The notes under the pieces are model-generated. The model saw only the letters and a list, made by a program, of their open reading frames with translations, did no database searches and had not been told where the DNA came from. A DNA stretch of 64,000 nt. Source: Streptomyces sp. NBC_01262. GTDB lineage: Bacteria; Actinomycetota; Actinomycetes; Streptomycetales; Streptomycetaceae. The DNA is taken from contig NZ_CP108462.1 of the NCBI RefSeq assembly GCF_036226365.1, positions 7,410,501-7,474,500 on the forward strand, given 5' to 3'. The position numbers and the translations under genes were made by a program. Of this stretch, positions 8,448-16,404 are shown piece by piece; the stretch's first letter is position 1; every line of letters begins with the position of its first letter.

Positions 8448-8564
8448 GCGAGCTTGTAGCGAGCCTGCAACCTGCTGTTTTCCGTGCGGGAAGATTTGTC
8501 TGCGAGACTTTGTTCCGTCACTGAACATATCTTGGCTCTCTCCTGCACCGCTGAAAGGTCTCTC

Positions 8565-9773
8565 ATGCCCCTGGCTCTGCTCGCGCTCGCGATCTCAGCC
8601 TTCGGAATCGGCACGACGGAGTTCGTGATGATGGGCCTGCTGCCCAACGTCGCGGACGATCTTCACACCTCGATCCCCACCGCCGGCTACCTCGTCTCCG
8701 CGTATGCCCTCGGCGTCGTCATAGGCGCTCCGCTGCTCGCCGCCCTCACGACGCGTATGCCGCGCAAGGCCGTGCTGATCTCCCTCATGGGGCTCTTCAC
8801 CGTCGGCAACGTCCTCTCCGCCTTCGCCCCCAGCTACGGCTGGCTCTTCGCCGGCCGGGTGCTGTCCGGGCTGCCGCACGGCGCCTTCTTCGGCGTCGGC
8901 GCGGTCGTCGCCGCAGGCATGGTCGACCCGGCGCGCCGGGCCCGCGCCGTCTCGCTGGTCTTCACCGGGCTCACCATCGCCAACATCGTCGGGGTCCCCG
9001 CCGCCACCCTCATGGGCCAGCACCTCGGCTGGCGCGCCACGTTCGTCGCCGTCGGCGTCATCGGGCTCGCCGCCATGGGTAGCATCGCGCTGCTCGTCCC
9101 GAGGCTCCCGGTCGCGCACGACGCCGGACTGCGCCGCGAGCTGTCCGCGTTCCGCAGCGGCCAGGTCTGGCTGTCGCTGGCCACCACGGTCTTCGGCTTC
9201 GCCGCCGTCTTCGCGGTCTACAGCTACATCACGCCGCTGCTCACCGACGTCGCCGGGTTCGGCGACAGCAGCGTCACCTTCGTCCTCGCCCTCTTCGGCG
9301 TCGGCGCCACCATCGGCAACCTGGTCGGCGGCCGGCTCGCCGACCGCGCGCTGCGGCCCACGCTGCTCGGCGGCCTCGGTGCGATGGCGGTCGTCCTCGC
9401 GCTGTTCACGGTCACCGCGCACGCCCAGTGGAGTGCGGCTCTCACTGTCGTACTGCTCGGCATCACCTCCTTCGCGGCCGGCTCCCCGATGATGATCATG
9501 GTCATGGAGAAGGCCAAGCACGCGCCCAGCCTGGCGTCCTCCGCCAACCAGGCCGCCTTCAACCTGGCCAACGCAGGCGGCGCCTGGATCGGCGGCATGG
9601 TCATCGCCCACGGCTTCGGCTACACCGCCCCCGCCGCGGTCGCCTCCGCCCTGGCGCTGTCGGGCCTCGCCATCGCCATCACCGCCGCGCTCCTGGAGCG
9701 GCGTACGCACGAGACCTCCCGCGTCGTCGCGGGCGGCGCGATCGCGCCGGTGCTCCAGCCCGAGCGGGTCTAG
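8565..9773 (+). CDS. MFS transporter, DHA1 family (AraJ/SotB/PbuE-like)
   Basis: 402-residue, 12-helix efflux carrier. ATG 8565 gives MPLALLALAISAFGIGTTEFVMMGLLPNVA, which contains the family's first-helix signature FGIGTTEF. Loop motif TTRMPRKAVL and the HGAFFGVGAVVAAGMV segment are typical of sugar/drug or purine exporters of this subgroup. A longer frame back to 8484 is open but not conserved. It ends convergently with the reductase gene, the two stops overlapping by four bases. A paralogous carrier occurs at 14307. No regulator adjoins it. Confidence 0.92.
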   Translation: MPLALLALAISAFGIGTTEFVMMGLLPNVADDLHTSIPTAGYLVSAYALGVVIGAPLLAALTTRMPRKAVLISLMGLFTVGNVLSAFAPSYGWLFAGRVLSGLPHGAFFGVGAVVAAGMVDPARRARAVSLVFTGLTIANIVGVPAATLMGQHLGWRATFVAVGVIGLAAMGSIALLVPRLPVAHDAGLRRELSAFRSGQVWLSLATTVFGFAAVFAVYSYITPLLTDVAGFGDSSVTFVLALFGVGATIGNLVGGRLADRALRPTLLGGLGAMAVVLALFTVTAHAQWSAALTVVLLGITSFAAGSPMMIMVMEKAKHAPSLASSANQAAFNLANAGGAWIGGMVIAHGFGYTAPAAVASALALSGLAIAITAALLERRTHETSRVVAGGAIAPVLQPERV

Positions 9774-10816
9774 GGCCTGTCCGGCGACTGACCCTGGACC
9801 GCGCCAAGAGCGATGAGGCTCCTGGCGCAGTCCAGCACCGTCTGGCGGGCGGGGCGGGGCTGCCAGCCCAGCACGCGCCGGGCCTTGTCCGTGCTGTGCC
9901 GGTTGCGGCGGCCGAGCGCGGGGGTGATCTCGCGCAGCGAGGGGTCGCGGAACCGGGCGGCGAGCCGTACCGCGAAGTCGGGGATCTGCCGGGTCGAGAC
10001 CCGGCGGCCGTCGTCGCCTAGGCCGTCCCGCAGGGTGCGGGCCATCTCCGACATCCAGGTGAACTCTCCGGTCGCGAGGAACCGCTGACCCGCGGCGTCC
10101 GGCGACGTCATCGCCCGGATGTGGACGTCGACGAGATCCCGGACGTCCACGATCTCCAGCCCGATCCGCGGCACCCCGGGCATCGCCCCGGAGAGCATGC
10201 GGGCCACGATGCCGACGGATCCGACGGCGCTCGCGGTGAGAACGGGGCCGAACACGGCTCCGGGCAGCACCGTGGTCAGTTCGGTGGAGCCCCGGTGGCC
10301 GGCCATGAACTCCCACGCGGCCTTCTCGGCGAGCGTCTTCGAGCGGCGGTACGGGATCAGCGTCGGGTCGTCCGGATCGGTCCACAGCGTCTCGTCGGTC
10401 ACGCCTTCGGTGGCGTACGACGACGGGCTCGCGGCGTTCGCCGCCGAGGTCATCACGACCCGCTTCACCCCGGCCGCGGTCGCGGCGCGCAGCACCCGCA
10501 GAGTGCCGTCCCGGGCCGCCGCGATCATCGCGTCCGGGGCGTCCGGACCGGTGCCGCCGAGCGGGGAGGCGACGTGCAGTACGTAGTCGACGCCCTTGAG
10601 CGCGGCGTCCCACCCCTCGTCCGCCGTGAGGTCCGCGACGGCGAAGCCCAGCCGTCCGGCGGGGTCGACGGCGCGTGACACCGCATCGGTGACGGCCTGT
10701 TCCCTGTCGGCGGTGCGTACGGTCGTGCGCACCTCGTAGCCGCCGCGCAGCAGCTCGACGACGCACCAGCCGGCGATGTAGCCGGTGCCCCCGGTGACCA
10801 GAACCACTTCGGCCAT
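9770..10816 (-). CDS. NAD(P)-dependent epimerase/dihydroflavonol-4-reductase family oxidoreductase
   Basis: Extended short-chain dehydrogenase of 348 residues, probably reducing a small carbonyl substrate. The Rossmann motif GGTGYIAG is at 9-16; the catalytic Tyr156-x3-Lys160 lies in PYRRSKT; the upstream Ser is in VMTSAA. It is divergent from a TetR gene, and the 108-base intergenic region carries two related palindromes, so it is probably that regulator's target. The frame continues in shadow beyond 10816, but ATG 10816 with MAEVVLVTGGTGYIAG is the natural start. Confidence 0.92.
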   Translation of the reverse strand: MAEVVLVTGGTGYIAGWCVVELLRGGYEVRTTVRTADREQAVTDAVSRAVDPAGRLGFAVADLTADEGWDAALKGVDYVLHVASPLGGTGPDAPDAMIAAARDGTLRVLRAATAAGVKRVVMTSAANAASPSSYATEGVTDETLWTDPDDPTLIPYRRSKTLAEKAAWEFMAGHRGSTELTTVLPGAVFGPVLTASAVGSVGIVARMLSGAMPGVPRIGLEIVDVRDLVDVHIRAMTSPDAAGQRFLATGEFTWMSEMARTLRDGLGDDGRRVSTRQIPDFAVRLAARFRDPSLREITPALGRRNRHSTDKARRVLGWQPRPARQTVLDCARSLIALGAVQGQSPDRP

Positions 10817-10846
10817 GACTGTGGCCTCCTCCGTGTGCGAAGATTA

Positions 10847-10894
10847 AGCGGAAGCCCTTCCGCTACGCTTTCGAACGTACCGGAGGCCCTTCCG
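10847..10894. promoter_or_regulatory. Doubled palindromic operator between reductase and TetR genes
   Basis: Perfect palindrome AGCGGAAG-CC-CTTCCGCT at 10847-10864, and a second imperfect copy CGGAGGCCCTTCCG at 10881-10894. Both share the core GGARGCCCTTCCG and start 34 bases apart. They sit in the divergent promoter region of the reductase and the TetR gene, as expected for a TetR protein controlling both. Confidence 0.7.
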
Positions 10895-10924
10895 TTTCGC
10901 AATCCGCACCGAACGGACCCACCC

Positions 10925-11488
10925 GTGAACCCCTTGCCACCGAAGCCGACCCGCACGGACGCCCGCACCAACCGGGCCCGCATCCTGGCCGTCGCAGGCG
11001 AGGCACTCGCCGCTTCGGCCGACGTATCCATGACCTCCATCGCCAAGCAGGCGGGCGTCGGCGTCGGAACGCTCTACCGGCACTTCCCGACCCGCGAAGC
11101 GCTCATCGTCGAGCTCTACCACCAGGAGATCCAGAAGGTCATCGACCTCGCCCACACCCTGGCGGCCTCGCTCCCCCCGCTCGAAGCCCTCCGCCGCTGG
11201 TTCGACGAAGTCGCCCGCTACGGGCAGCTCAAGTACGGCGTTGCCGAAGTCATCCACGCCGCGACCAACGGCGGCCTCGACGACCAGAACTACGAGCCCT
11301 TCCTCGGTGCCATCGCCGTCCTGCTCGACGCCGGAGCCGCCGAGGGCAGCCTGAAAGGCGGGACCGATCCGGAGGACGTGCTGTTGCAGCTCAGCGTGCT
11401 CTGGCGGATCCCCCCGGGCGCCGACAGCCGGAAGCGGTCCGCACGGATCCTCGACCTCGTGGTGGACGGCCTCCGGGTCCGGCCCTAG
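10925..11488 (+). CDS. TetR-family regulator
   Basis: About 187 residues from GTG 10925 (VNPLPPKPTRTDARTNRARIL). The frame opens at 10835, but an earlier start would place the operator copies inside the gene. The DNA-binding domain MTSIAKQAGVGVGTLYRHFPTREALIVELY is unmistakable, and the C-terminal part resembles the SbtR/TetR_C_33 type (WFDEVARYGQLKYGV). It is divergent from the reductase gene and the likely repressor acting at the palindromes at 10847-10894. The ligand is unknown. Confidence 0.88.
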   Translation: MNPLPPKPTRTDARTNRARILAVAGEALAASADVSMTSIAKQAGVGVGTLYRHFPTREALIVELYHQEIQKVIDLAHTLAASLPPLEALRRWFDEVARYGQLKYGVAEVIHAATNGGLDDQNYEPFLGAIAVLLDAGAAEGSLKGGTDPEDVLLQLSVLWRIPPGADSRKRSARILDLVVDGLRVRP

Positions 11489-11515
11489 ACCACTCCGGAG
11501 ATCCCCCGGTAATGG

Positions 11516-11734
11516 GTGGTCACCCTCCCCTCCGACGGCCCCACCGAAGACCAACTCCTGGCCAGGTGCGCCCACCACGGTGTTGCCCTGCGCGGCCTCA
11601 CCGAACTCCATCACGACCCCGCCGACCGTCCGCAGGGCCTGTTGATCGGCTTCGCCGCCCCTTCCGAACGCGCCTACCCAGCCGCCCTCGACGCCTTGTT
11701 CACAGCGCTGGCCTCCGGCAGCCGAACCGCATGA
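11516..11734 (+). pseudogene. C-terminal remnant of a MocR/PdxR-type (GntR-aminotransferase) regulator
   Basis: A 72-codon frame reading VTLPSDGPTEDQLLARCAHHGVALRGLTELHHDP...QGLLIGFAAPSERAYPAALDALFTAL. This matches the last about 65 residues of MocR-family regulators (GLHxxVxLP, VAVRGLxxY, LxLGFAxxxxxxIxxAVxxLA). The rest (GntR helix-turn-helix and aminotransferase core) is absent: immediately upstream is the TetR stop. Its last 61 bases run antisense to the GNAT gene end. I read it as a deletion scar; an expressed small protein is unlikely. Confidence 0.65.
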
Positions 11735-12216
11735 GGCGCGCCTTGCTCCTTGCTCAGCAAGGTTCCGCGCGGTCCGAAGCCGGCCGAAGAGTAGAAGCGA
11801 ACGGCTCCCTGGTTCGGCGCGAAGATGCCGGCATAGATGATCAGGACACCGCGCTCCGCGGCGGCCTTCTCCGCCGCCGTCAGCAGGGCCGCCCCGACAC
11901 CCGCGCCGCGATGCCCGTCCAGGACGACGGTGTGGATCTCGGCCGCGCGGCGGGGAGCCAGGATCTGATGGTCCGGGGGATCCGACAGCAGGACTACCTC
12001 CACCATGCCCACCACCTCGTCCACCGTCTCGGCGACCAGGATCAGCACTTTGGACTCGGCCGCAAGCACCTCCTCGAAGTGCCTGCGCACGGCCTCGACG
12101 TCGGGCACGCGGTAGATGGCCGGATCGAGTTGGACATGCCTTTCGGCATTCGTGAGACGCAGGCGGACAAGCGCGGGCACGTCCGCCCGCTCTGCAGCTC
12201 GGACCAAGACCGGCAT
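11674..12216 (-). CDS. GNAT-family N-acetyltransferase
   Basis: 180 residues. Begins MPVLVRAAERADVPALVRLRL, a typical GNAT strand 1-helix 1. The acetyl-CoA pyrophosphate-binding motif is in VVLDGHRGAGVGAALLTAAEKAAAERG (R/Q-x-x-G-x-A variant RGAGVG), and the C-terminal NQGAVRFYSSAGFGPRG is the usual GNAT motif B. The substrate is unknown. Its 3' end overlaps the antisense MocR remnant. No operon partner. Confidence 0.88.
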   Translation of the reverse strand: MPVLVRAAERADVPALVRLRLTNAERHVQLDPAIYRVPDVEAVRRHFEEVLAAESKVLILVAETVDEVVGMVEVVLLSDPPDHQILAPRRAAEIHTVVLDGHRGAGVGAALLTAAEKAAAERGVLIIYAGIFAPNQGAVRFYSSAGFGPRGTLLSKEQGAPHAVRLPEASAVNKASRAAG

Positions 12217-12264
12217 GACCGGGAGCCTTCCCTCAGAGTGGACCGAACGTTGCCTGATGCGGCA

Positions 12265-12456
12265 CTAGACGGCTCCGCGCCCCGCCGCGAACGCCACGAA
12301 CCCCGCCCACGCCCCCGGCCCGAACGCGAGCTGCGGCCCGGCGTCGTCCTTGGAGTCCCGCACGTGGACGGTGCCGGGGGAGGCGGCGACCTCGACGCAG
12401 TTGCCGCCCTCGGCGTTGCTGTAGCTCGACTTGAACCATGCCAGCTCGCTGCTCAT
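12265..12456 (-). CDS. DUF397 domain protein
   Basis: 63 residues: MSSELAWFKSSYSNAEGGNCVEVAASPGTVHVRDSKDDAGPQLAFGPGAWAGFVAFA. The FKSSYSNxEGGNCVEVA and VRDSKD motifs define DUF397 (PF04149). The ATG overlaps the stop of the XRE gene by four bases. With that gene and the divergent ATPase-fold gene at 13372 it makes the common streptomycete regulatory trio related to whiJ and BldB-like clusters. By analogy it would bind and modulate the XRE protein. Confidence 0.92.
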   Translation of the reverse strand: MSSELAWFKSSYSNAEGGNCVEVAASPGTVHVRDSKDDAGPQLAFGPGAWAGFVAFAAGRGAV

Positions 12457-13271
12457 TGTTCCTCCGCCAGCTTCCTGATGAACCGCGCCGATTCCTCCAG
12501 CCCAAGGGCCTGCCGGGCGATCATGTCATGGCGTCGCGCGATGGTGCTGACCTTGTCCGGATCGTCGTACAGCACGCCCGTGATCTGCCCTTCCTCATAG
12601 GCCAGACGCTTGTGCTCCGGGGTCTCCAACAGGACGAACGGCCCATACAGTCCGGCGTGAAGACCTCGGGCGGTGAGCATGGCCTGGACGGTCACATTAC
12701 GCTGCTCACCCACCGCCAGCAGCTGTTCCAACTGCCGCTGGTAAGCGCCCTCGCCGCCGAACTGGCGGCGCAGCGCCGCCTCCTCGATCACGAAGCTGAA
12801 CGACTTGGTCGGCTGCCGCAGCAGAGACTGCCGCTCCAGCCGGGCGGCAACCCGCTCCTCGATCGTCTCCTCGCCGAGTGGGGGCCAGTGCGTGGCCATC
12901 AACTCCCGTGCGTACTCCTCGGTCTGGAGCAGCCCCGGGATGTGCTGTGCCTCGTACTCGTAACGCGCGATCGCCTCGGCCTCGTCCCGTACGAAGCTCA
13001 TCGAGTACGACGGAAACGGCTCCGGCCGCAAGAACTCCTGCGCCGCCAGCAGCTTTCCGTGCGCCCCGCACATTCCGTCCGCCACCTCCAGCAGCCGCAG
13101 GGTCGGCCGCCGTCGGCCCAGCTCCATCGACTTCACGGTGTCGTACCCGTAGTTGGACTCCTGGGCGAGCTGTTCCCGGGTGACGCCCGCGCCCTCGCGC
13201 CACAGCTTGACCTGGTTGCCGCAGTAGCGCCACGCCACGGGCGGCTGGGAGACCTCACCGGTCGCGGTCAA
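12453..13271 (-). CDS. XRE-family regulator with DUF5753 (Scr1/WhiJ type)
   Basis: 272 residues, start TTG at 13271 (an in-frame start further in is possible). The helix-turn-helix is in LWREGAGVTREQLAQESNYGYDTVKSMELGRRRPT at about 24-58. The DUF5753 domain follows, with YEYEAQHIPGLLQTEEYARELM and TVQAMLTARGLHAGLYGPFVLLE. It is coupled to the DUF397 gene downstream and divergent, about 100 bases apart, from an RsbW-like ATPase gene. Such sets affect development or antibiotic production in some streptomycetes; the role here is inferred. Confidence 0.92.
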   Translation of the reverse strand: MTATGEVSQPPVAWRYCGNQVKLWREGAGVTREQLAQESNYGYDTVKSMELGRRRPTLRLLEVADGMCGAHGKLLAAQEFLRPEPFPSYSMSFVRDEAEAIARYEYEAQHIPGLLQTEEYARELMATHWPPLGEETIEERVAARLERQSLLRQPTKSFSFVIEEAALRRQFGGEGAYQRQLEQLLAVGEQRNVTVQAMLTARGLHAGLYGPFVLLETPEHKRLAYEEGQITGVLYDDPDKVSTIARRHDMIARQALGLEESARFIRKLAEEQ

Positions 13272-13371
13272 ATCACTGCACCCCCGCTGTCGCTTACCCG
13301 CCGCGTACAGCGACTCTCCGTACCCGAGTCGCTACTCCCGAGGCTACGCGCCGACCAGCACCTTTTGGGTC

Positions 13372-13797
13372 ATGAATGCCGCAATCCCCACCCACGAGTG
13401 GCACTTTCAGTACCCCCGCCACCCCCGCAGCGTCGGCCGCGCCCGCTCCGCGCTCCTCGCCGAGGCCCATGCCTGGCGCGTTCCCGACGACATCGCCGAG
13501 ACCGCCGTCCTCCTCCTGAGCGAGCTGATGACCAACGCCTGCCAACACGCCCGCGTCCCGCCCGGCCGCGACATCGCCGCCCGTGCCCTCCTCCGCGACC
13601 ACACCCTTCGCGTGGAGGTCTCCGACGCGGGCAACACCTTCCCCCGCCCCCGCCGAACGCCCGCGTCCCCCGACGACGAGCGCGGCCGGGGCCTGGCCCT
13701 GGTCGCGGCCCTCGCCGACGCGTGGGACAGCCATCCGCGAGCGCACGGCATCGGCAAGACGGTGTGGTTCGAGCTGAAGCTGCTTCCGGTGGTGTGA
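13372..13797 (+). CDS. RsbW-like ATP-binding (HATPase_c) anti-sigma/regulatory protein
   Basis: 141 residues with the GHKL fold of serine kinase anti-sigma factors. The N-box is LLLSELMTNACQHA (E and N conserved), the G1 box VEVSDAGNTFPRP, and the G2 box DERGRGLALVAALADAWD. No transmembrane segment. Divergent from the DUF5753 XRE gene, completing the XRE/DUF397/ATPase trio. By family it could phosphorylate or sequester a partner, but no anti-anti-sigma gene is nearby. Confidence 0.9.
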   Translation: MNAAIPTHEWHFQYPRHPRSVGRARSALLAEAHAWRVPDDIAETAVLLLSELMTNACQHARVPPGRDIAARALLRDHTLRVEVSDAGNTFPRPRRTPASPDDERGRGLALVAALADAWDSHPRAHGIGKTVWFELKLLPVV

Positions 13798-13873
13798 AGT
13801 ACTACCTGGGGTCGCCCGGTGGGCTACGTTCACCGATGTCGAGGGCAACGAGTTCGACCTCATCGCCGGCTGA
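13796..13873 (+). pseudogene. C-terminal remnant of a VOC (glyoxalase-fold) protein
   Basis: Reading from 13796 in the frame GAA GTA CTA gives EVLPGVARWATFTDVEGNEF followed by DLIAG and TGA at 13871-13873. ARWATFTDVEGNEFDL is the classic last strand of VOC-family proteins (metal-ligand Glu in DxEGNxF). There is no start or remaining domain: upstream is the ATPase gene, whose last bases overlap it in another frame. A deletion between two genes would leave this tail. Confidence 0.65.
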
Positions 13874-13910
13874 GCCACCCACCGCAGGGAAGAGGAAGAG
13901 GAAGAAGACC

Positions 13911-14288
13911 ATGACGACGACACGCGAAACCAAGATCCCCGGACCCGACCACCCGATAACCGTCGAGGCCACCCGCGTGCGCGTGGTGGCCCGTGTCGGC
14001 ACGCACGTCGTCGCCGACACCACCCGGGCCCTGACCCTGCGCGAGGCCAACTATCCGCCGGTGCAGTACATCCCGCTCGACGATGTCGACCAGACGCTGC
14101 TCACCGACAGCGCCACCCGGACGTACTGCCCGTACAAGGGCGACGCGTCCTACTACAGCCTCGCCCTCACCGACGGCGGGCGTACCGACGCGGTGTGGTT
14201 CTACCCCGAGCCGTACGACGCCGTCGCGGACATCGCCGGCCACGTCGCCTTCTACGCCGACCAGGTGGACGTCGTCGTCGGGACGTGA
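13911..14288 (+). CDS. DUF427 family protein
   Basis: 125 residues: MTTTRETKIPGPDHPITVEATRVRVVARVGTHVVADTTRALTL, with the family hallmark VQYIPLDDVDQTLL, TYCPYKGDASYYSL and AVWFYPEPYDAVADIAGHVAFY. Function unknown; DUF427 folds are small beta proteins common in actinomycetes. A purine-rich AGGAAGAGGAAGAAG precedes the ATG. Followed 18 bases later by an MFS gene on the same strand, so they may be co-transcribed. Confidence 0.92.
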   Translation: MTTTRETKIPGPDHPITVEATRVRVVARVGTHVVADTTRALTLREANYPPVQYIPLDDVDQTLLTDSATRTYCPYKGDASYYSLALTDGGRTDAVWFYPEPYDAVADIAGHVAFYADQVDVVVGT

Positions 14289-14306
14289 AGACAGGGGGAG
14301 CGACGG

Positions 14307-15518
14307 ATGCCGACTGGACTCATAGCGCTGGCGATCGGCGGTTTCGGGATCGGGCTGACCGAGTTCCTGATCGCCGGGCTGTTGCCGCAGGTGGCGGCGA
14401 GTTTCGCGGTGTCCGAGGCGGCGGCCGGGCGGCTGATCTCCGGGTACGCGTTGAGTGTCGCGGTCGGGGCGATCGTGCTGACGGCGGCGACGGCGCGGCT
14501 GCCGCGCAAGGGGGTCCTGGTCGGTCTGGTGGCGTTGTTCGTGATCGGCAACCTGCTGTCCGCTGTCGCGCCGGGCTATTCGGTGATGATGGCCGGGCGG
14601 ATCGTCGCGGCGTTGTGCCACGGTTCGTTCTTCGGTATCGGCTCGCTGGTCGCTCGCAGCCTGGTCGCCCCGGAGCGGAAGTCGCGTGCCGTGGCGGTCA
14701 TGTTCGGCGGGCTGACGCTCGCGAACGTGCTGGGGGTGCCGTTCGGCGCGCTGGTCGGTGAGCGCTGGGGCTGGAGGGCGGCCTTCTGGGCGGTCACCGC
14801 GATCGGCGTGCTCGCGCTGGCGGGAATCGTCGCCCTCGTCCCCGGCGGGGCGGGGGAGGGGGGACCGCAGGTGGCGGCGGGCGGTCTGTGGGCGCAGTTC
14901 CGGGCGTTCCGGTCCTGGCAGGTCTGGCTGACGCTGACGGCCACCGCGCTCGGCTATGGCGGGATGTTCGGTGCGTTCAGCTACATGGCGTACACGTTCA
15001 CCGAGGTCGGCGGATTCTCGGCGGCCGATGTCGCCTGGCTGCTGATGGTGTACGGCGTCGGTCTGGTCTCCGGGAACGTGATCGGGGGCCGGGCCGCCGA
15101 CCATGACCGCGACCGTACGCTGGTCCTCGCCCTGCTCGGGCTCACCGTCACCATGGCCGTGTTCGGTCTGCTGGCCGGCAGCGCCATCGCCTCGGTTGTA
15201 CTGATCTTCCTGATGGGGCTGTTCGGGTTCGCGAGTGTGCCCGGCATGATCACTCGCGTCACCGACTTCGCGCACGGGGCGCCCCTGGCCGCCAGCGCCA
15301 ACGTGTCCGCGTCCAACATCGGCAACGCGCTCGGCGCCTGGCTCGGGGGTCTGGCCATCACCGCGGGTCTCGGCTACACCGCGCCGCTCTACGTCGGCGC
15401 CGGGATCGCCCTGACGTCCACCGTCGTCATGGTCGTCGCCGCCCGCCTTGCCCTTCACCCCCACTGGAGGAGGAAACGCAGTGCCTCGTGGGAGGGGGAG
15501 CCGGGCGGGGCGGTGTAG
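14307..15518 (+). CDS. MFS transporter, DHA1 family
   Basis: 403 residues, about 12 helices, beginning MPTGLIALAIGGFGIGLTEFLIAGLLPQVA; FGIGLTEF is the TM1 signature also seen in the carrier at 8565. Motif ATARLPRKGVLVG is in the 2-3 loop, and a conserved segment ITRVTDFAHGAPLAASANVSASNIGNALGAW lies near TM11. Probably drug or sugar efflux. It is preceded at 18 bases by DUF427. Its last 64 bases are antisense to the 3' end of the XRE-MmyB regulator gene. Confidence 0.93.
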   Translation: MPTGLIALAIGGFGIGLTEFLIAGLLPQVAASFAVSEAAAGRLISGYALSVAVGAIVLTAATARLPRKGVLVGLVALFVIGNLLSAVAPGYSVMMAGRIVAALCHGSFFGIGSLVARSLVAPERKSRAVAVMFGGLTLANVLGVPFGALVGERWGWRAAFWAVTAIGVLALAGIVALVPGGAGEGGPQVAAGGLWAQFRAFRSWQVWLTLTATALGYGGMFGAFSYMAYTFTEVGGFSAADVAWLLMVYGVGLVSGNVIGGRAADHDRDRTLVLALLGLTVTMAVFGLLAGSAIASVVLIFLMGLFGFASVPGMITRVTDFAHGAPLAASANVSASNIGNALGAWLGGLAITAGLGYTAPLYVGAGIALTSTVVMVVAARLALHPHWRRKRSASWEGEPGGAV

Positions 15519-16303
15519 GCGACAAGTTGTTGATCGGGCTGGGTGTCGACGGAGAACTGCTGGACGTCGAGGGTCACGCTGCCGATGACCGGGTGGTGGT
15601 AGGTCTTGGTGAGCTGTCGGGGCCCGCGGACCTGGTGGCTTCCCCACCAGGTGCGGAAGTCCGGGTCGCGCACGGTGAGTTCGCCGACCAGGGTGCTCAG
15701 GGCCTGGTCGTCGGGGTTGCGTCCGGCCTCCATGCGCAGGACGGCGACGCACTCGCGTGCCGCGCGCGGCCAGTCCGCGTACAGGGAACGGTAGGCCTCG
15801 TCGAGGAAGGTCAGCCGGATCAGGTTGCGCTCGGCCGGGGGCAGCGCGGCGAAGTCGGTCAGCAGGGCTGCCGCCCCTCGGTTCCAGGCCAGCACGTCCA
15901 TGCGGTGGCTGAGGACCATGGCGGGGATGTCGTGCATCGCGTCGAGCAGTTGGAGCAGCCGCCGGTCGACCTGCTGCTTTCCCGGCCGGCGCGCGGGGGT
16001 GGCCTGGGTGACGTCGGCGACGGTGAACAGGTACGCGCGTTCGTCCGGGGCGAGCCGCAGCGCGTCGGCGAGCGCGTCGAGGACCGGGCGGGAGACCCGG
16101 CGGGTGCGTCCCTGTTCCAGCCGTACGACGTAGTCGATGCTCACGTGCGCGAGCTGGGCCAGTTCCTCCCGGCGCAGTCCCGGCACCCGGCGCAGGCGGC
16201 CGTCATCGGGCAGGCCGACGAGGTGCGGGTCGAGGGCGGCGCGGCGGGCCCGCAGGAAGTGGCCCAGTTCGGTGCCGCCTGGAGGGCTGGCGGGGTTTCC
16301 CAT
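15455..16303 (-). CDS. XRE-family regulator with MmyB-like ligand-binding domain
   Basis: About 282 residues from ATG 16303 (MGNPASPPGGTELGHFLRARRAAL). The helix-turn-helix is in RVPGLRREELAQLAHVSIDYVVRLEQGR; the MmyB-like domain follows (MVLSHRMDVLAWNRGAAALLTDF, RNLIRLTFLDEAYRSLYADW, TYHHPVIGSVTLDVQQFSV). An upstream GTG at 16375 exists but would run through the promoter region. Divergent from the hydrolase gene at 16405, which is its likely target. The C-terminal 21 codons overlap the convergent MFS gene. A paralogue with the same arrangement lies at 25197. Confidence 0.92.
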   Translation of the reverse strand: MGNPASPPGGTELGHFLRARRAALDPHLVGLPDDGRLRRVPGLRREELAQLAHVSIDYVVRLEQGRTRRVSRPVLDALADALRLAPDERAYLFTVADVTQATPARRPGKQQVDRRLLQLLDAMHDIPAMVLSHRMDVLAWNRGAAALLTDFAALPPAERNLIRLTFLDEAYRSLYADWPRAARECVAVLRMEAGRNPDDQALSTLVGELTVRDPDFRTWWGSHQVRGPRQLTKTYHHPVIGSVTLDVQQFSVDTQPDQQLVAYTAPPGSPSHEALRFLLQWG

Positions 16304-16334
16304 GGCTCCCAGTGTCCGCCAGGCCGCCCGCGTG

Positions 16335-16359
16335 TGCCTGGTACTGGTCTGCACAGGCA
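16335..16359. promoter_or_regulatory. Candidate operator of the MmyB-type regulator
   Basis: TGCCTG (16335-16340) and CAGGCA (16354-16359) form an inverted repeat with CCTGGTACTGG between. The core CCTGG-N11-ACAGG has the same spacing as the CCTGG-N11-CCAGG in the intergenic operator at 26068-26104 of the paralogous regulator. It sits between the regulator and the hydrolase gene. Confidence 0.6.
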
Positions 16360-16404
16360 GGACCCTCCCTGGCACCCCGCACCGGGCGGCGCGACGGTGG
16401 CACC

